Assembly: GCF_003350345.1 (NCBI RefSeq)
Contig: NZ_QNVJ01000015.1
Location: forward strand, 1-49,964
DNA from: Alkalilacustris brevis
Lineage (GTDB): Bacteria > Pseudomonadota > Alphaproteobacteria > Rhodobacterales > Rhodobacteraceae
Direction: 5' to 3'
DNA: 49,964 nt
The stretch's first letter is position 1, and each line of letters starts with the position of its first letter. The notes beneath the pieces are model-generated. The model ran no database searches. It had not been told where the DNA came from and saw only the letters and a program-made list of their open reading frames with translations. Below are positions 33,074-41,273 of the stretch, one piece after another. A program made the position numbers and the translations under genes.

Positions 33074-33931
33074 TCAAACGTCCGCACCGCCTCTTTCGGC
33101 GTCCAGCGCCACGGCGCGCAACTGCGCCCGATGGTTCCGGGCCATGGCACTGTCTCGACCGGCGCGCGCGGCCTCGACCAGGGCGCGAAACAGCGCACGC
33201 TGGCGGCGGGCATAGAACAGATGCTCGGGGTGCCACTGCACGCCCAGCGCGAAAGGGTCGCTTGCGCGCTCGATGGCCTGCACCATGCCGCCACTGTCGC
33301 GTGCGGCCACGCGCAGCCCTGCGCCCAGTCGGTCCACCGCCTGGGTGTGCAGCGCATTCACGCGCATTTGCGCCCCGCCCGCCACCCGCGCAAGCAGGCT
33401 GCCGCTTTCGACCGCCACGCGCTTACGAGGCAAGACAGTCCAGCGCCTGTCGCTGGCGGTATATTCGGCATAGGCATCCTGATGCAGCGTCCCGCCCAGC
33501 GCCACGTTGAGCATCTGCGAGCCACGGCAGATACCCAGCACCGGCTTGCCCGCTTGCAGGGCCTCATGCACCAGGGCGCGTTCGAACGCGTCGCGCGCAT
33601 GGTCCAGCCGCGCCGAGATCACCAGCCGCCCGCCGTAAAGATCGGGCGAGATGTCATCGCCGCCGCCGATAATAACCCCATCGACTGCGGCCATGTCAGC
33701 CGGGCGGCCCGCGCCCCAGCGCCGCGCCCTGCCCCCGGCCAGCCAGACAGACAACACCATCAGCGGAAAGATCCGCCAGCCCGAGCGGCGCGAGGTGGTC
33801 ACTCCGATCAGCGGCCTTGAGGCGTTTCGGCCATTTGTTGAATCGCCAAAACGCTTCAACCTTCTGTTTTGCCGCAATTTCGAACCGAATAAGTCTATCA
33901 ACTTTTTCTGAAATTGCTTTATGGCTGCCAT
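33074..33931 (-). CDS. Class I glutamine amidotransferase-like hydrolase (peptidase C26)
   Basis: The 285-residue protein has the gamma-glutamyl hydrolase and GGH/PuuD-like fold with catalytic Cys135 (GICRGSQM) and His234-Glu236 (VQWHPEH), plus IGGGDDISPDLYG near 88-100. It would hydrolyse gamma-glutamyl bonds or transfer amide nitrogen. The ATG at 33931 overlaps the amidoligase stop by 13 bases. The first 38 residues are Lys/Arg/Gln-rich and encoded by unusually AT-rich DNA; family proteins normally begin near RPLIGVTTS, so a later start (TTG or another rare codon) cannot be excluded. Confidence 0.82.
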   Translation of the reverse strand: MAAIKQFQKKLIDLFGSKLRQNRRLKRFGDSTNGRNASRPLIGVTTSRRSGWRIFPLMVLSVWLAGGRARRWGAGRPADMAAVDGVIIGGGDDISPDLYGGRLVISARLDHARDAFERALVHEALQAGKPVLGICRGSQMLNVALGGTLHQDAYAEYTASDRRWTVLPRKRVAVESGSLLARVAGGAQMRVNALHTQAVDRLGAGLRVAARDSGGMVQAIERASDPFALGVQWHPEHLFYARRQRALFRALVEAARAGRDSAMARNHRAQLRAVALDAERGGADV

Positions 33932-34917
33932 ATGCGTGCCTCCCGAAGCATCGCCTCGACCTGCACCGCCCAGTCGCTACGCAGCCGCACAAGGCTGGCC
34001 CGATGCGCCTGCCAGGCGTCGGCCAGCTTTGCCAGCAGCACAGGCCTCGCCGCCACGCGCTCGACGATGCACCAGCGATTCCACTCATAGGCCAGCGACC
34101 AGCCGGGCTCATTGATGCGGGCCTCGGGCAAGCGGTAATGCCAGGTGGGCCGCCCGCCCTTCGCCCCGGCGCCCAGGGCCGCGCGCACCATATCGGGGCG
34201 CAGGTGCTCCAGCAGCGGCAAGGCATCAAGCCCCCGGTTGCGGCTGGGCGTATGCTCCAGATAGGCACCCGCCAGTTCGTTTATCGACCATTCCTGCGCC
34301 TCGGACGCCAGCAGATCGACAAACCCGCGCGGGTACGGATCGACAAAAGGCAGCACTGAACGCGCCGGGTCGATCGGATCGGCGCTGCGCAGCCAGTCTT
34401 CCAGCAGCGCATAGGCCCGGATCACCGGCAGGATGGTGGCGGCTTCCTCGTCCGGCAACTCGGGATTGAGATGCACACCGAAGCCGTAGGCCAGCGCCTC
34501 GCGCGTGCCCTCGGCCCCAGCGGCGCGCAACGCCCGCACCAGGCGCTCGGACTCGGGCAGGTCGGACAGGGCCAGCGGCGGCAGAACAACCTCCACCGGC
34601 ACAACCGCGCGCGACAACTCCAGCGCGGCATCCGCCAGCGGTGTGCCGCCGTGCCGCGCAAGCGCGGTATCAAGCAATACCTCGACCTCACCAATGGATG
34701 TGCCGCGCAACTCCATGCGCTGCGGGCCGTCGGCGCGGGCCTCACCACCCCAGAGCCGTTGCACGACGCCGGCCGCCTCGGGCACGGAAAGGCCGGCAAA
34801 CTCGATCTCGATGCCGGTGCGGCGGGGGCGTCCGTCAGCACGGCGGGGGCGCGGCGGCGGCCAGAACTCCGACCGGGACAAACGCTCGGTGACGGTTTTT
34901 CCGGTATTTTCGGTCAT
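33919..34917 (-). CDS. Putative amidoligase
   Basis: The 332-residue protein fits the putative amidoligase family (glutamine-synthetase-like COOH-NH2 ligases). It has the early acidic metal-binding motif TGIEIEF (34-40) and ELRGTSIGEVEV near 69-80. A histidine segment FGVHLNPEL follows, and late WHYRLPEARINEPGWSL and EWNRW motifs complete the fold. Such enzymes are predicted to join carboxyl and amino groups with ATP. The gene is coupled to a C26 hydrolase, an association reported for this family, which suggests a make-and-break pair for a gamma-glutamyl or peptide amide. Confidence 0.75.
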   Translation of the reverse strand: MTENTGKTVTERLSRSEFWPPPRPRRADGRPRRTGIEIEFAGLSVPEAAGVVQRLWGGEARADGPQRMELRGTSIGEVEVLLDTALARHGGTPLADAALELSRAVVPVEVVLPPLALSDLPESERLVRALRAAGAEGTREALAYGFGVHLNPELPDEEAATILPVIRAYALLEDWLRSADPIDPARSVLPFVDPYPRGFVDLLASEAQEWSINELAGAYLEHTPSRNRGLDALPLLEHLRPDMVRAALGAGAKGGRPTWHYRLPEARINEPGWSLAYEWNRWCIVERVAARPVLLAKLADAWQAHRASLVRLRSDWAVQVEAMLREARIWQP

Positions 34918-34961
34918 TTAGGCCTTTGCCCAGCTTGGCGCGCGTCGCTGCCGCGCACGGG

Positions 34962-35948
34962 TTATAGCACGCCGGGCACCACCTGGTCGGGGGGACGGTG
35001 GCCATCGGCGAAGGTCTTGATGTTGATGATGACCTTCTCGCCCATCTCAACGCGCCCCTCCCGCGTGGCTGATCCCATATGCGGCAGCAACACCACATTG
35101 GAAAGCTGGCGCAGGCGCGGGTTGATCTCGTGGCCGCGCTCGAACACATCGAGGCCGGCACCCGCCAGCTCGCCTGCGCGCAACATCCGGGTGAGCGCAT
35201 TCTCGTCGACCACCTCCCCGCGCGAGGTGTTCACGATCACCGCGGTGGGCTTCATCAGCTTGAGCCGGCGCGCGTTCATCAGGTGAAAGGTCGCGGGCGT
35301 GTGCGGGCAGTTGATCGAAACCACATCCATCCGTGCCACCATCTGGTCGAGGCTTTCCCAGTATGTGGCCTCATGCTCCTGCTCGATCTCCGGACGCAGG
35401 CGCTTGCGATTGTGATAATGGATCTGCATGCCGAATACCCGTGCGCGCCGGGCCACCGCCTGCCCGATGCGGCCCATGCCCAGAATCCCGAGCCGCTTGC
35501 CCGCGATCCGCACGCCCAGATGCGCCATCGGGGCCCAGCCGTTCCAGGCGCCCGCCTGCATTTCCGCCAGCCCCTCGGGGATGCGCCGTGTCACCGCCAG
35601 CATCAGCGCCAGAGTCATGTCGGCGGTGTCCTCGGTGACCACGCCCGGGGTGTTCGAGACCAGAATGCCGCGCTGCCGTGCAGTCGAGACATCGATATGA
35701 TCAACCCCGGCACCGTAATTGGCGATCAGCTTAAGCCGGTCGCCCGCCTGCGCCATCAGCCCGGCGTCGATCTGATCGGTCACACAGGGCACCAGCACAT
35801 CGGCGCGCTGCATCGCGGCGGCCAGTTCATCGCGGGTCATTTTGGTATCGGGGTCTCGCAGCTCGACATCGAAGAGTTCCTTCATTCGTGTCTCGACCGA
35901 AGCGGGCAACCGTCGCGTGACAACCACACTCAGGCGTTTTGCTGGCAT
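34962..35948 (-). CDS. D-2-hydroxyacid dehydrogenase (glyoxylate reductase-like)
   Basis: The 328-residue NAD(P)-dependent enzyme of the D-isomer family has the dinucleotide motif LGILGMGRIGQA (153-164), Arg243 in NTSRGEVVDE, and His290 in LLPHMGSAT. Where relatives have an FExEPEINP motif with catalytic Glu, this protein has FERGHEINP (269-277). The usual Glu position is therefore Gly, with another Glu at 274. D-glycerate dehydrogenase or hydroxypyruvate/glyoxylate reductase activity is likely. ATG 35948 follows AGGAGGGGTCAG. It is divergent from the SH3 gene. Confidence 0.87.
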   Translation of the reverse strand: MPAKRLSVVVTRRLPASVETRMKELFDVELRDPDTKMTRDELAAAMQRADVLVPCVTDQIDAGLMAQAGDRLKLIANYGAGVDHIDVSTARQRGILVSNTPGVVTEDTADMTLALMLAVTRRIPEGLAEMQAGAWNGWAPMAHLGVRIAGKRLGILGMGRIGQAVARRARVFGMQIHYHNRKRLRPEIEQEHEATYWESLDQMVARMDVVSINCPHTPATFHLMNARRLKLMKPTAVIVNTSRGEVVDENALTRMLRAGELAGAGLDVFERGHEINPRLRQLSNVVLLPHMGSATREGRVEMGEKVIINIKTFADGHRPPDQVVPGVL

Positions 35949-36077
35949 CTGACCCCTCCTTGGCGCTTTCCAAAAGACCCCACTCTTGTCAAAGTGACCG
36001 ATAGCGGGGCGGCATACAAGCTCCGGCATGGCAGGCATTTCCGGCGCGCGTATTCGCCAGACTGGATCGGGCAAAAA

Positions 36078-36590
36078 ATGTTCACATTTCTTCGGCTTGC
36101 GGCGCTGGCCGCGGTGATTTTGGTTTCTCCCGTCCACACGCCCACGGTTGCCGCGGCACAGGAGCGCGGGGCAGTCACCAACCTGCCATTGCCGCGCTAT
36201 GTCTCGCTCAAGGCAAACGAAGGCAACGCACGGCGCGGCCCCGGCCTGACGCATCGGGTGGATTGGGTTTTCAAACGGCGCGACATGCCGCTCATGGTCA
36301 CGGCCGAGTTCGAGCATTGGCGCCGCGTTCAGGATGCCGATGGGGCGGGGGGCTGGATGCACTTTGCGCTGCTGTCGGGCACCCGCACCGCCCTGGTGGA
36401 AGCCGACATGACCCCCCTGCACCTGCAGGCGGACACGCGTGCGCCGGTCATTGCCTATCTGGAGGCCGGTGTCGTGGCCCGCATCCTGCAATGCAACGAA
36501 ACCTGGTGCCGCCTCAATGTGGAGCGTCAGCGCGGCTGGGCACCGAAATCGGCGCTCTGGGGTGTCGATCCGGACGAGATCATCGACTGA
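36078..36590 (+). CDS. Secreted bacterial SH3-domain protein
   Basis: The 170-residue protein begins with a signal peptide (FLRLAALAAVILVSPVHTPT, cut near AAA/QE at about 27) and contains two SH3b-like modules: YVSLKANEGNARRGPGLTHR near 41-60 and PLHLQADTRAPVIAYLEAGV near 113-132. It is exported and probably binds cell-wall or envelope components. No catalytic domain is attached. ATG 36078 gives the signal peptide directly. Confidence 0.85.
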   Translation: MFTFLRLAALAAVILVSPVHTPTVAAAQERGAVTNLPLPRYVSLKANEGNARRGPGLTHRVDWVFKRRDMPLMVTAEFEHWRRVQDADGAGGWMHFALLSGTRTALVEADMTPLHLQADTRAPVIAYLEAGVVARILQCNETWCRLNVERQRGWAPKSALWGVDPDEIID

Positions 36591-36599
36591 AACGCAGCT

Positions 36600-37517
36600 T
36601 CAAGCCATGCGCCAGCGATCCAGAATATAGCGCGCGGTCATCAGGTCGAGATGCGCGCCGCCGCCATTCTTGGCGATGGTGATCTCATCGGCGCTGTTGC
36701 GGCGGAATGTGCCTTGCGGCAGGTCATAGAAATCGGCCAGCACATCGCCCTGCGAAATCACGCCCTCGGCCAGCGGGATGCGCAGCTCTCCGATATGATC
36801 GAGCGTGGTCTCGCGCGAATCGACGAAAAGCCGTGCGCGGCGCAGGCATTCATCGTCAGCCTCGCGCATGTCGGGGCGAAAAGCGCCGATCAGATCAACA
36901 TGCTGGCCCGGTTGCAGCCATGCGCCGCGCAGGATCGGCGCGCGCGCCATGGTAGCGGTGCAGATGATATCCGCCCCGCGCACAGCGGATTCGAGATCGT
37001 CGGTGGCGCTCACACCGTCAAGCTCGGCCGCCATCTGCGCGGCCGAGGCCAAGGTGCGGCTCCAGACGGTGAATTGCGCGCCCTCGAACACCGCGCGATA
37101 GGCCGAGACCATTGCCCGCGCGACCGTACCCGCGCCCAACAGCGTGATGTTGCGACTGTCGGGCCGCGCCAGATGCCGCGCCGCCAGCAGGCTGTCGCCC
37201 GCAGTTTTCCACCTTGTGACAAGGTGGAAATCCACAAGCGCATCAAGCGTGCCGTCCCGGTCGGAATAGAGGCACACCCCACCATTGACCGTGGGCTGCC
37301 CCGCATCGGCATTGCCGGGAAAGATCGTCGCCATCTTCACCGCCAGCCCCAGCCCGTCGATCCAGGCCGCGCGTGACAAGAGCGTGTCCTGCCCGCGATA
37401 GAGGAAACTGTCGGTGATCTCGGCGCGCGGCAGGCGGTGGCCGGCCTCGAAGGCGTCCAGCAGCGCCAGCCAGTCAAGGCGGGCCTCGGCCTCCGGGCCG
37501 ATGACTTCAATACTCAC
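36600..37517 (-). CDS. Ornithine cyclodeaminase/mu-crystallin family protein
   Basis: The 305-residue NAD(P)-binding protein resembles ornithine cyclodeaminase and related imine reductases. It has [20 protein letters not shown] near 57-76, a Rossmann motif [12 protein letters not shown] near 126-137, and [14 protein letters not shown] near 207-220. Homologues act on ornithine, proline or opine-type substrates, so the name does not fix the reaction. The GTG at 37517 overlaps the upstream gene stop (GTGA). It is the last gene of a four-gene run from the AEC transporter. Confidence 0.85.
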   Translation of the reverse strand: MSIEVIGPEAEARLDWLALLDAFEAGHRLPRAEITDSFLYRGQDTLLSRAAWIDGLGLAVKMATIFPGNADAGQPTVNGGVCLYSDRDGTLDALVDFHLVTRWKTAGDSLLAARHLARPDSRNITLLGAGTVARAMVSAYRAVFEGAQFTVWSRTLASAAQMAAELDGVSATDDLESAVRGADIICTATMARAPILRGAWLQPGQHVDLIGAFRPDMREADDECLRRARLFVDSRETTLDHIGELRIPLAEGVISQGDVLADFYDLPQGTFRRNSADEITIAKNGGGAHLDLMTARYILDRWRMA

Positions 37518-37978
37518 GGTGTCCTCCCTTCCGTCATGGCGCGCCGCGCCGCGCGTTCCATTGCGTCGAGAAACCTCGCACGATCGGCGCGTGAGAAGGG
37601 CCGCCCCCCGCCCTGACGGAACGGGTCTGCTGCACGCAAATCCGCCATCAGGTCGCGCGTGGCCAGGACATTGCCGATATTGGCCTGCGTCAAGGCCTCG
37701 CCATCGGGTTTGAGCACCTGCGCCCCGCCTTCAACGCATTTCGCCGCCAGCGGAATGTCGGCCGTGACGACGATATCGCCCACGCCGGCGCGATCGGCGA
37801 TCCATTTATCGGCCTCATCCGGCCCCTGCGCGACAAAGACGGTCTCGACCAGCGGGTTGGCCGAGGGCCGCAGCCCCCCGTTCGACACCAGAAACAACCG
37901 CAGCCCATGGCGGGTGGCAACGCGCTCGGCCTCGGATTTGACCGGGCAGGCATCGGCATCGACGTAGATCGCGCTCAC
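37514..37978 (-). CDS. YaiI/YqxD family protein (DUF188)
   Basis: The 154-residue protein has the family start [19 protein letters not shown] and the motifs [20 protein letters not shown] and [16 protein letters not shown]. The family has a PIN-like nuclease fold, but its role is unknown. The GTG at 37978 overlaps the fghA stop and its own stop overlaps the cyclodeaminase start, so translation is coupled on both sides. Confidence 0.9.
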   Translation of the reverse strand: MSAIYVDADACPVKSEAERVATRHGLRLFLVSNGGLRPSANPLVETVFVAQGPDEADKWIADRAGVGDIVVTADIPLAAKCVEGGAQVLKPDGEALTQANIGNVLATRDLMADLRAADPFRQGGGRPFSRADRARFLDAMERAARRAMTEGRTP

Positions 37979-38805
37979 AGCCCCAGCGCTCCGGCATGAA
38001 AGGCGACGTGATCGGCCATGAAACTGGAGACAAAGAAATAGCTGTGGTCATAGCCTTTCTGGATACGCACCTGCCCCGGCTGGCGCCGCACCGCCATCGC
38101 GTGTGCCAGCGCCTCGGGCATCAGCTTGTCGAGGAACTGATCCGCGCCCCCCTGATCCACCAATACCGGCCCATCGAAACCGCGCGCCTGCATGAGCAGC
38201 GTGGCATCATGCGCGGCCCAGGCGGTCTCGTCCTCGCCCAGATAGGCCGTGAACTGCGGGCGCCCCCAATCGCTTGCCGTGGGATGGGCAATGGGCGCGA
38301 AGGCCGAGACGCTTGCAAAGCGGCCCGGCAGCGACATCGCCAACGTCAGCGCCCCGTGCGCGCCCATCGAATGGCCAGTGATCGCCTGACGCGTCTCGTC
38401 CAGCGCGAAATTGGCCAACAGCACGCGCGGCAGTTCGTCACTGATATAGTCCCACATACGAAAATGTGGCGCCCAGGGGGCTTGCGTGGCGTTGACATAA
38501 AACCCCGCACCCTGGCCCAGATCGAAGGCCGCGTCATCGGCCACGCCGTCGCCGCGCGGCGAGGTGTCGGGAAACACCACCGCCAGCCCCAACTCGGCCG
38601 CCGCACGCTGTGCGCCCGCCTTGACCATCGCGTTCTCATGCGTGCAGGTCAGCCCCGAGAGATACCACAGCAGCGGAACCGGCCCCCGCTCGGCCGCAGG
38701 CGGCAGGTAAAGGCCGAAAGTCATCTCGCAGCCCGTCGCCTTGGATGGGTGCGCATACACCCCTTGCACTCCACCAAAGCAGCGGTTTTCCGAAACTGTC
38801 TGCAT
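37975..38805 (-). CDS. fghA: S-formylglutathione hydrolase
   Basis: The 276-residue esterase hydrolyses S-formylglutathione to glutathione and formate in formaldehyde detoxification. The nucleophile elbow is GHSMGAHG (Ser146), and the characteristic [10 protein letters not shown] near 49-58 and [15 protein letters not shown] near the end with the catalytic His are present. ATG 38805 follows AGGAGGCCGCA; the in-frame start at 38829 overlaps the AEC gene and lacks homology. No adhC-type dehydrogenase is in the window, so that step is encoded elsewhere. Confidence 0.93.
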   Translation of the reverse strand: MQTVSENRCFGGVQGVYAHPSKATGCEMTFGLYLPPAAERGPVPLLWYLSGLTCTHENAMVKAGAQRAAAELGLAVVFPDTSPRGDGVADDAAFDLGQGAGFYVNATQAPWAPHFRMWDYISDELPRVLLANFALDETRQAITGHSMGAHGALTLAMSLPGRFASVSAFAPIAHPTASDWGRPQFTAYLGEDETAWAAHDATLLMQARGFDGPVLVDQGGADQFLDKLMPEALAHAMAVRRQPGQVRIQKGYDHSYFFVSSFMADHVAFHAGALGL

Positions 38806-38825
38806 TGCGGCCTCCTGAAGCCTGT

Positions 38826-39755
38826 TCAAAGTGTTCCAATCAAGGCGATCACCACGGGCACGGTCGCGATGCTCGCCGCCGTGGAAAGCAGGATCGCGGC
38901 CGATACCCGCTGTGGCGCCACCCCGTAATGCTGGGCCAGCATGTAGACATTGCCCGCCACCGGCAAGGCGGCGGCGGCGATCATCACCCCTGCGGCGAAT
39001 GGCTCGACAGAAAAGATCACCAGCGCCGCAAAGGCCACCGCCGCCGGATGCAGCACCAGCTTGGCGAAGGACAGCCAGCCGGCGACCGTCATCCGCTCGG
39101 CCGACTTGGTGGCGAGCTGCGCGCCAATGGCAAAGAGCGCGCCCGGCGTCGCCGCCGCGCCGAGGATCGCGAGGAACTCGTTGAGCGGCCCCGGCACCGG
39201 GGCCTCCATGGCCGACCAGCCGAGGCCAAGCCCCATCGCCACGATCATCGGGTTACGCAGCAGCCCGCCCAGCAGGATGCGCGGCAACTCGGCCGAGAGC
39301 CGGCCTTCGCGCGCAAGCGTGACGATCAGCGTGATCAGGCTGGAGAACACGATCAGATCGAGCGCCAGCACCATCAGCACCGGCCCCGCCGCGGCCTCGC
39401 CCAGCAGCACGACGAGCATCGGCACACCCAGAAATCCGGTATTGCCGATCACCGCGCATTGCGCCTCCATCGCGGCCTCGGTCACCGGGCGGCGGCGAAG
39501 CCGGGCGATCAGCGTGGCCAGGGCATAAACCGCGATGCTCCCGGTAAGATAGGCCGCGACGAAGCGGGAATCGAACACCTCGGCCAGCGAGAGGTTTGCA
39601 GCGAAGCGAAACAGCAGCGCCGAGAGTGCGAAATAGAAAACGAACTTGGTCAGATAGGCTGTCGCCTCGGCACTGAAGAAGCCGCTGCGCCCGGCCCAGT
39701 ACCCTAGCCCGATAAGCCCGAAGAACGGCAGCGTCTGCAGAAACACCTCGATCAT
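38826..39755 (-). CDS. AEC family transporter
   Basis: The 309-residue membrane protein has about ten hydrophobic segments in two halves, as in the auxin efflux carrier family of bacterial permeases (PF03547). GNTGFLGVPMLVVLLGEAA near residue 100 and LPVAGNVYMLAQHYG near 270 are family-like. Bacterial members move carboxylates such as malate or unknown substrates. It stands 20 bases upstream of fghA and begins that minus-strand run. Confidence 0.88.
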   Translation of the reverse strand: MIEVFLQTLPFFGLIGLGYWAGRSGFFSAEATAYLTKFVFYFALSALLFRFAANLSLAEVFDSRFVAAYLTGSIAVYALATLIARLRRRPVTEAAMEAQCAVIGNTGFLGVPMLVVLLGEAAAGPVLMVLALDLIVFSSLITLIVTLAREGRLSAELPRILLGGLLRNPMIVAMGLGLGWSAMEAPVPGPLNEFLAILGAAATPGALFAIGAQLATKSAERMTVAGWLSFAKLVLHPAAVAFAALVIFSVEPFAAGVMIAAAALPVAGNVYMLAQHYGVAPQRVSAAILLSTAASIATVPVVIALIGTL

Positions 39756-39837
39756 GACGCCAAGCCGTTAGCACACCCCCCAGACCCGCACCAGCCACGG
39801 CGGATACGCGCGACAGGCAGGCGATACGCGCCGGGAC

Positions 39838-39853
39838 TGAACCGTTCGGTCCA
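39838..39853. promoter_or_regulatory. Operator-like inverted repeat upstream of TetR remnant
   Basis: TGAACCGTTCGGTCCA contains arms GAACCG and CGGTCC around TT, a pattern common for TetR-family operators. It lies about 45 bases before the ATG of the broken TetR gene and between it and the divergent AEC gene, as expected for an autoregulatory site that may now have no local repressor. Confidence 0.35.
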
Positions 39854-39896
39854 TTCTGGCCGTGGCGGGTGGCCCAAGTCAAAGCAGGAGACCACG

Positions 39897-40017
39897 ATGC
39901 CCCGCGGGCCACGAAGGCGCGCGCGTCGATGAGATGGCCCGCGTCACCGGGGCGCCGAAGGCCGCGCCCTGCAGCTATTTCCCTGACAAGCGGCTTCTGT
40001 TTCTGGAGGCCGCGCGC
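39897..40017 (+). pseudogene. Broken TetR/AcrR family regulator
   Basis: A ribosome site (GGAGACCACG) precedes an ATG at 39897. After a few codons the frame changes and the DNA encodes GHEGARVDEMARVTGAPKAA followed by YFPDKRLLFLEAARV, the second half of a TetR helix-turn-helix. About 35-40 codons of the N-terminus are missing, consistent with an internal deletion. The ligand domain is absent: the sequence runs into the convergent GFA gene. It was probably the regulator of the divergent AEC-fghA run. Confidence 0.7.
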
Positions 40018-40018
40018 G

Positions 40019-40459
40019 TCACTCTGCCATCATTTCGCCGGAGCCGCCCATTTCGGCGGGCACGTCGCGGTATTTCGGCAGTCCGTCACGGATGGGCAGG
40101 ACCGAATGCGCGTAATGCACATGCACTTCGGGCCTGAACGGGACCGTGGGCAGGATGGCCGCATAAACATCGGTGAAATCGCCGCCGGGATGGTCGGTCA
40201 TGACATGACCACCGCACTCGGTGCAGTACATGCGGTGGCTGGCTTCGGTCTTGCGGTAGATGGCGAGCCGGTCGGCGCCCTTTGTCACGCGCACCGCGTC
40301 GCGCGGCCAGAGCGTAAAGGCATTGACCGGCCCCGCGCTCCAGTGGCGGCAATCGTCACAATGGCAATATCCCATGGCGAATGGTCCACCTTCGGCCTGC
40401 AACTCTACGGAATGGCAAAAGCAGGTGCCCGAATGGACGGCTGATGTTGATTCCGGCAT
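40019..40459 (-). CDS. GFA/CENP-V family protein
   Basis: The 146-residue zinc protein has the family cysteine pattern: CFCHSVEL near 13-20, GYCHCDDCRHWSAGPVN near 30-46, and MYCTECGGHVMTD near 77-89. The glutathione-dependent formaldehyde-activating label is historical, and many members have no shown enzyme activity. Here the nearby S-formylglutathione hydrolase makes a link to formaldehyde handling possible but unproven. Start ATG 40459 precedes MPESTSAVHSG. Confidence 0.88.
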   Translation of the reverse strand: MPESTSAVHSGTCFCHSVELQAEGGPFAMGYCHCDDCRHWSAGPVNAFTLWPRDAVRVTKGADRLAIYRKTEASHRMYCTECGGHVMTDHPGGDFTDVYAAILPTVPFRPEVHVHYAHSVLPIRDGLPKYRDVPAEMGGSGEMMAE

Positions 40460-40540
40460 TGCAACCCTCCTCCCCTAGCTTCACTCCAAACGGAGGAACC
40501 ATAGCAGAAATTCGGAGTTCAGGGAATCGCCCGGCAGACG

Positions 40541-41263
40541 TCAGCCCTTGGCGCGCACCACCGTCTGGTTGCCTTCGCCCTTGCGCATCTCGAACTTCCC
40601 GGTCTTGGCGACCAGATCGCTGAGCTTGGCGCTGCCATAGGTGCGGGCGTCGAAATCGGGGTTGGCGGCAATGATGAACTGGCCGATCTGGCCCAGCGAA
40701 TACCAGTCCTCATCCTCGCCGATGGCGCGCATCGCCGCCTCGATCAGCGGCACCGCCTGCGATGGTGCCAGCTTCCGGGGGGATTTCTCGCGCGGGGCCC
40801 TGGGGTCGGGCTCTTCATCGGTGGCCATCAGGTTCTCGACGAAGATGAAGCGCTTGCAGGCCTTGCGGAAGGCCTCGGGCGTCTTTTGCTGGCCAATGCC
40901 GTAAACATCCAGCCCCTGTTCGCGGATGCGCGAGGCGAGGCGGGTGAAATCACTGTCCGACGAGATCAGCACGAAGCCATCGAACCGGCCCGAATGCAGC
41001 AGGTCCATCGCGTCGATCACCAGCGCGATGTCGGAGGCGTTCTTGCCCACCGTGTTGGCGGGCGAATGGTGCGGCACCAGCGCCAGACCCGCCAGGCGAT
41101 CGTTCCAGCCCTTCATCGCGGGGCGCGAGAAATCGCCATAGATACGGCGCACGCTGGCCTCGCCCAGCGCGGCGATCTCCTCGAAGATGGCCTCGGCCCA
41201 TTGTGGGCTCGAATTGTCGGCGTCGATCAGGACGGCAAGCAGCGGGATACCGGCACGGGCCAT
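40541..41263 (-). CDS. NYN domain protein with C-terminal LOTUS/OST-HTH-like domain
   Basis: The 240-residue protein has a NYN (PIN-like) nuclease domain with acidic residues in LLAVLIDADNSSPQWAEAIF (8-27), KNASDIALVIDAMDLLHSGR and FVLISSDSDFTRLASRIREQ (near 95-115). A basic linker (PREKSPRKLAPSQ) is followed by a C-terminal region (about 170-240) resembling an OST-HTH/LOTUS RNA-binding domain, DEDWYSLGQIGQFIIAANPD. It is likely an RNA-targeting protein of the LabA/DUF88 type. The start ATG 41263 precedes MARAGIP. Confidence 0.82.
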   Translation of the reverse strand: MARAGIPLLAVLIDADNSSPQWAEAIFEEIAALGEASVRRIYGDFSRPAMKGWNDRLAGLALVPHHSPANTVGKNASDIALVIDAMDLLHSGRFDGFVLISSDSDFTRLASRIREQGLDVYGIGQQKTPEAFRKACKRFIFVENLMATDEEPDPRAPREKSPRKLAPSQAVPLIEAAMRAIGEDEDWYSLGQIGQFIIAANPDFDARTYGSAKLSDLVAKTGKFEMRKGEGNQTVVRAKG

Positions 41264-41273
41264 GAGAATCCTT

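Noticed and set aside
34962-36491. 509-residue version of the hydroxyacid dehydrogenase
   Set aside because: The extra N-terminal part is antisense to the SH3 protein; a ribosome site and conserved start lie at 35948.
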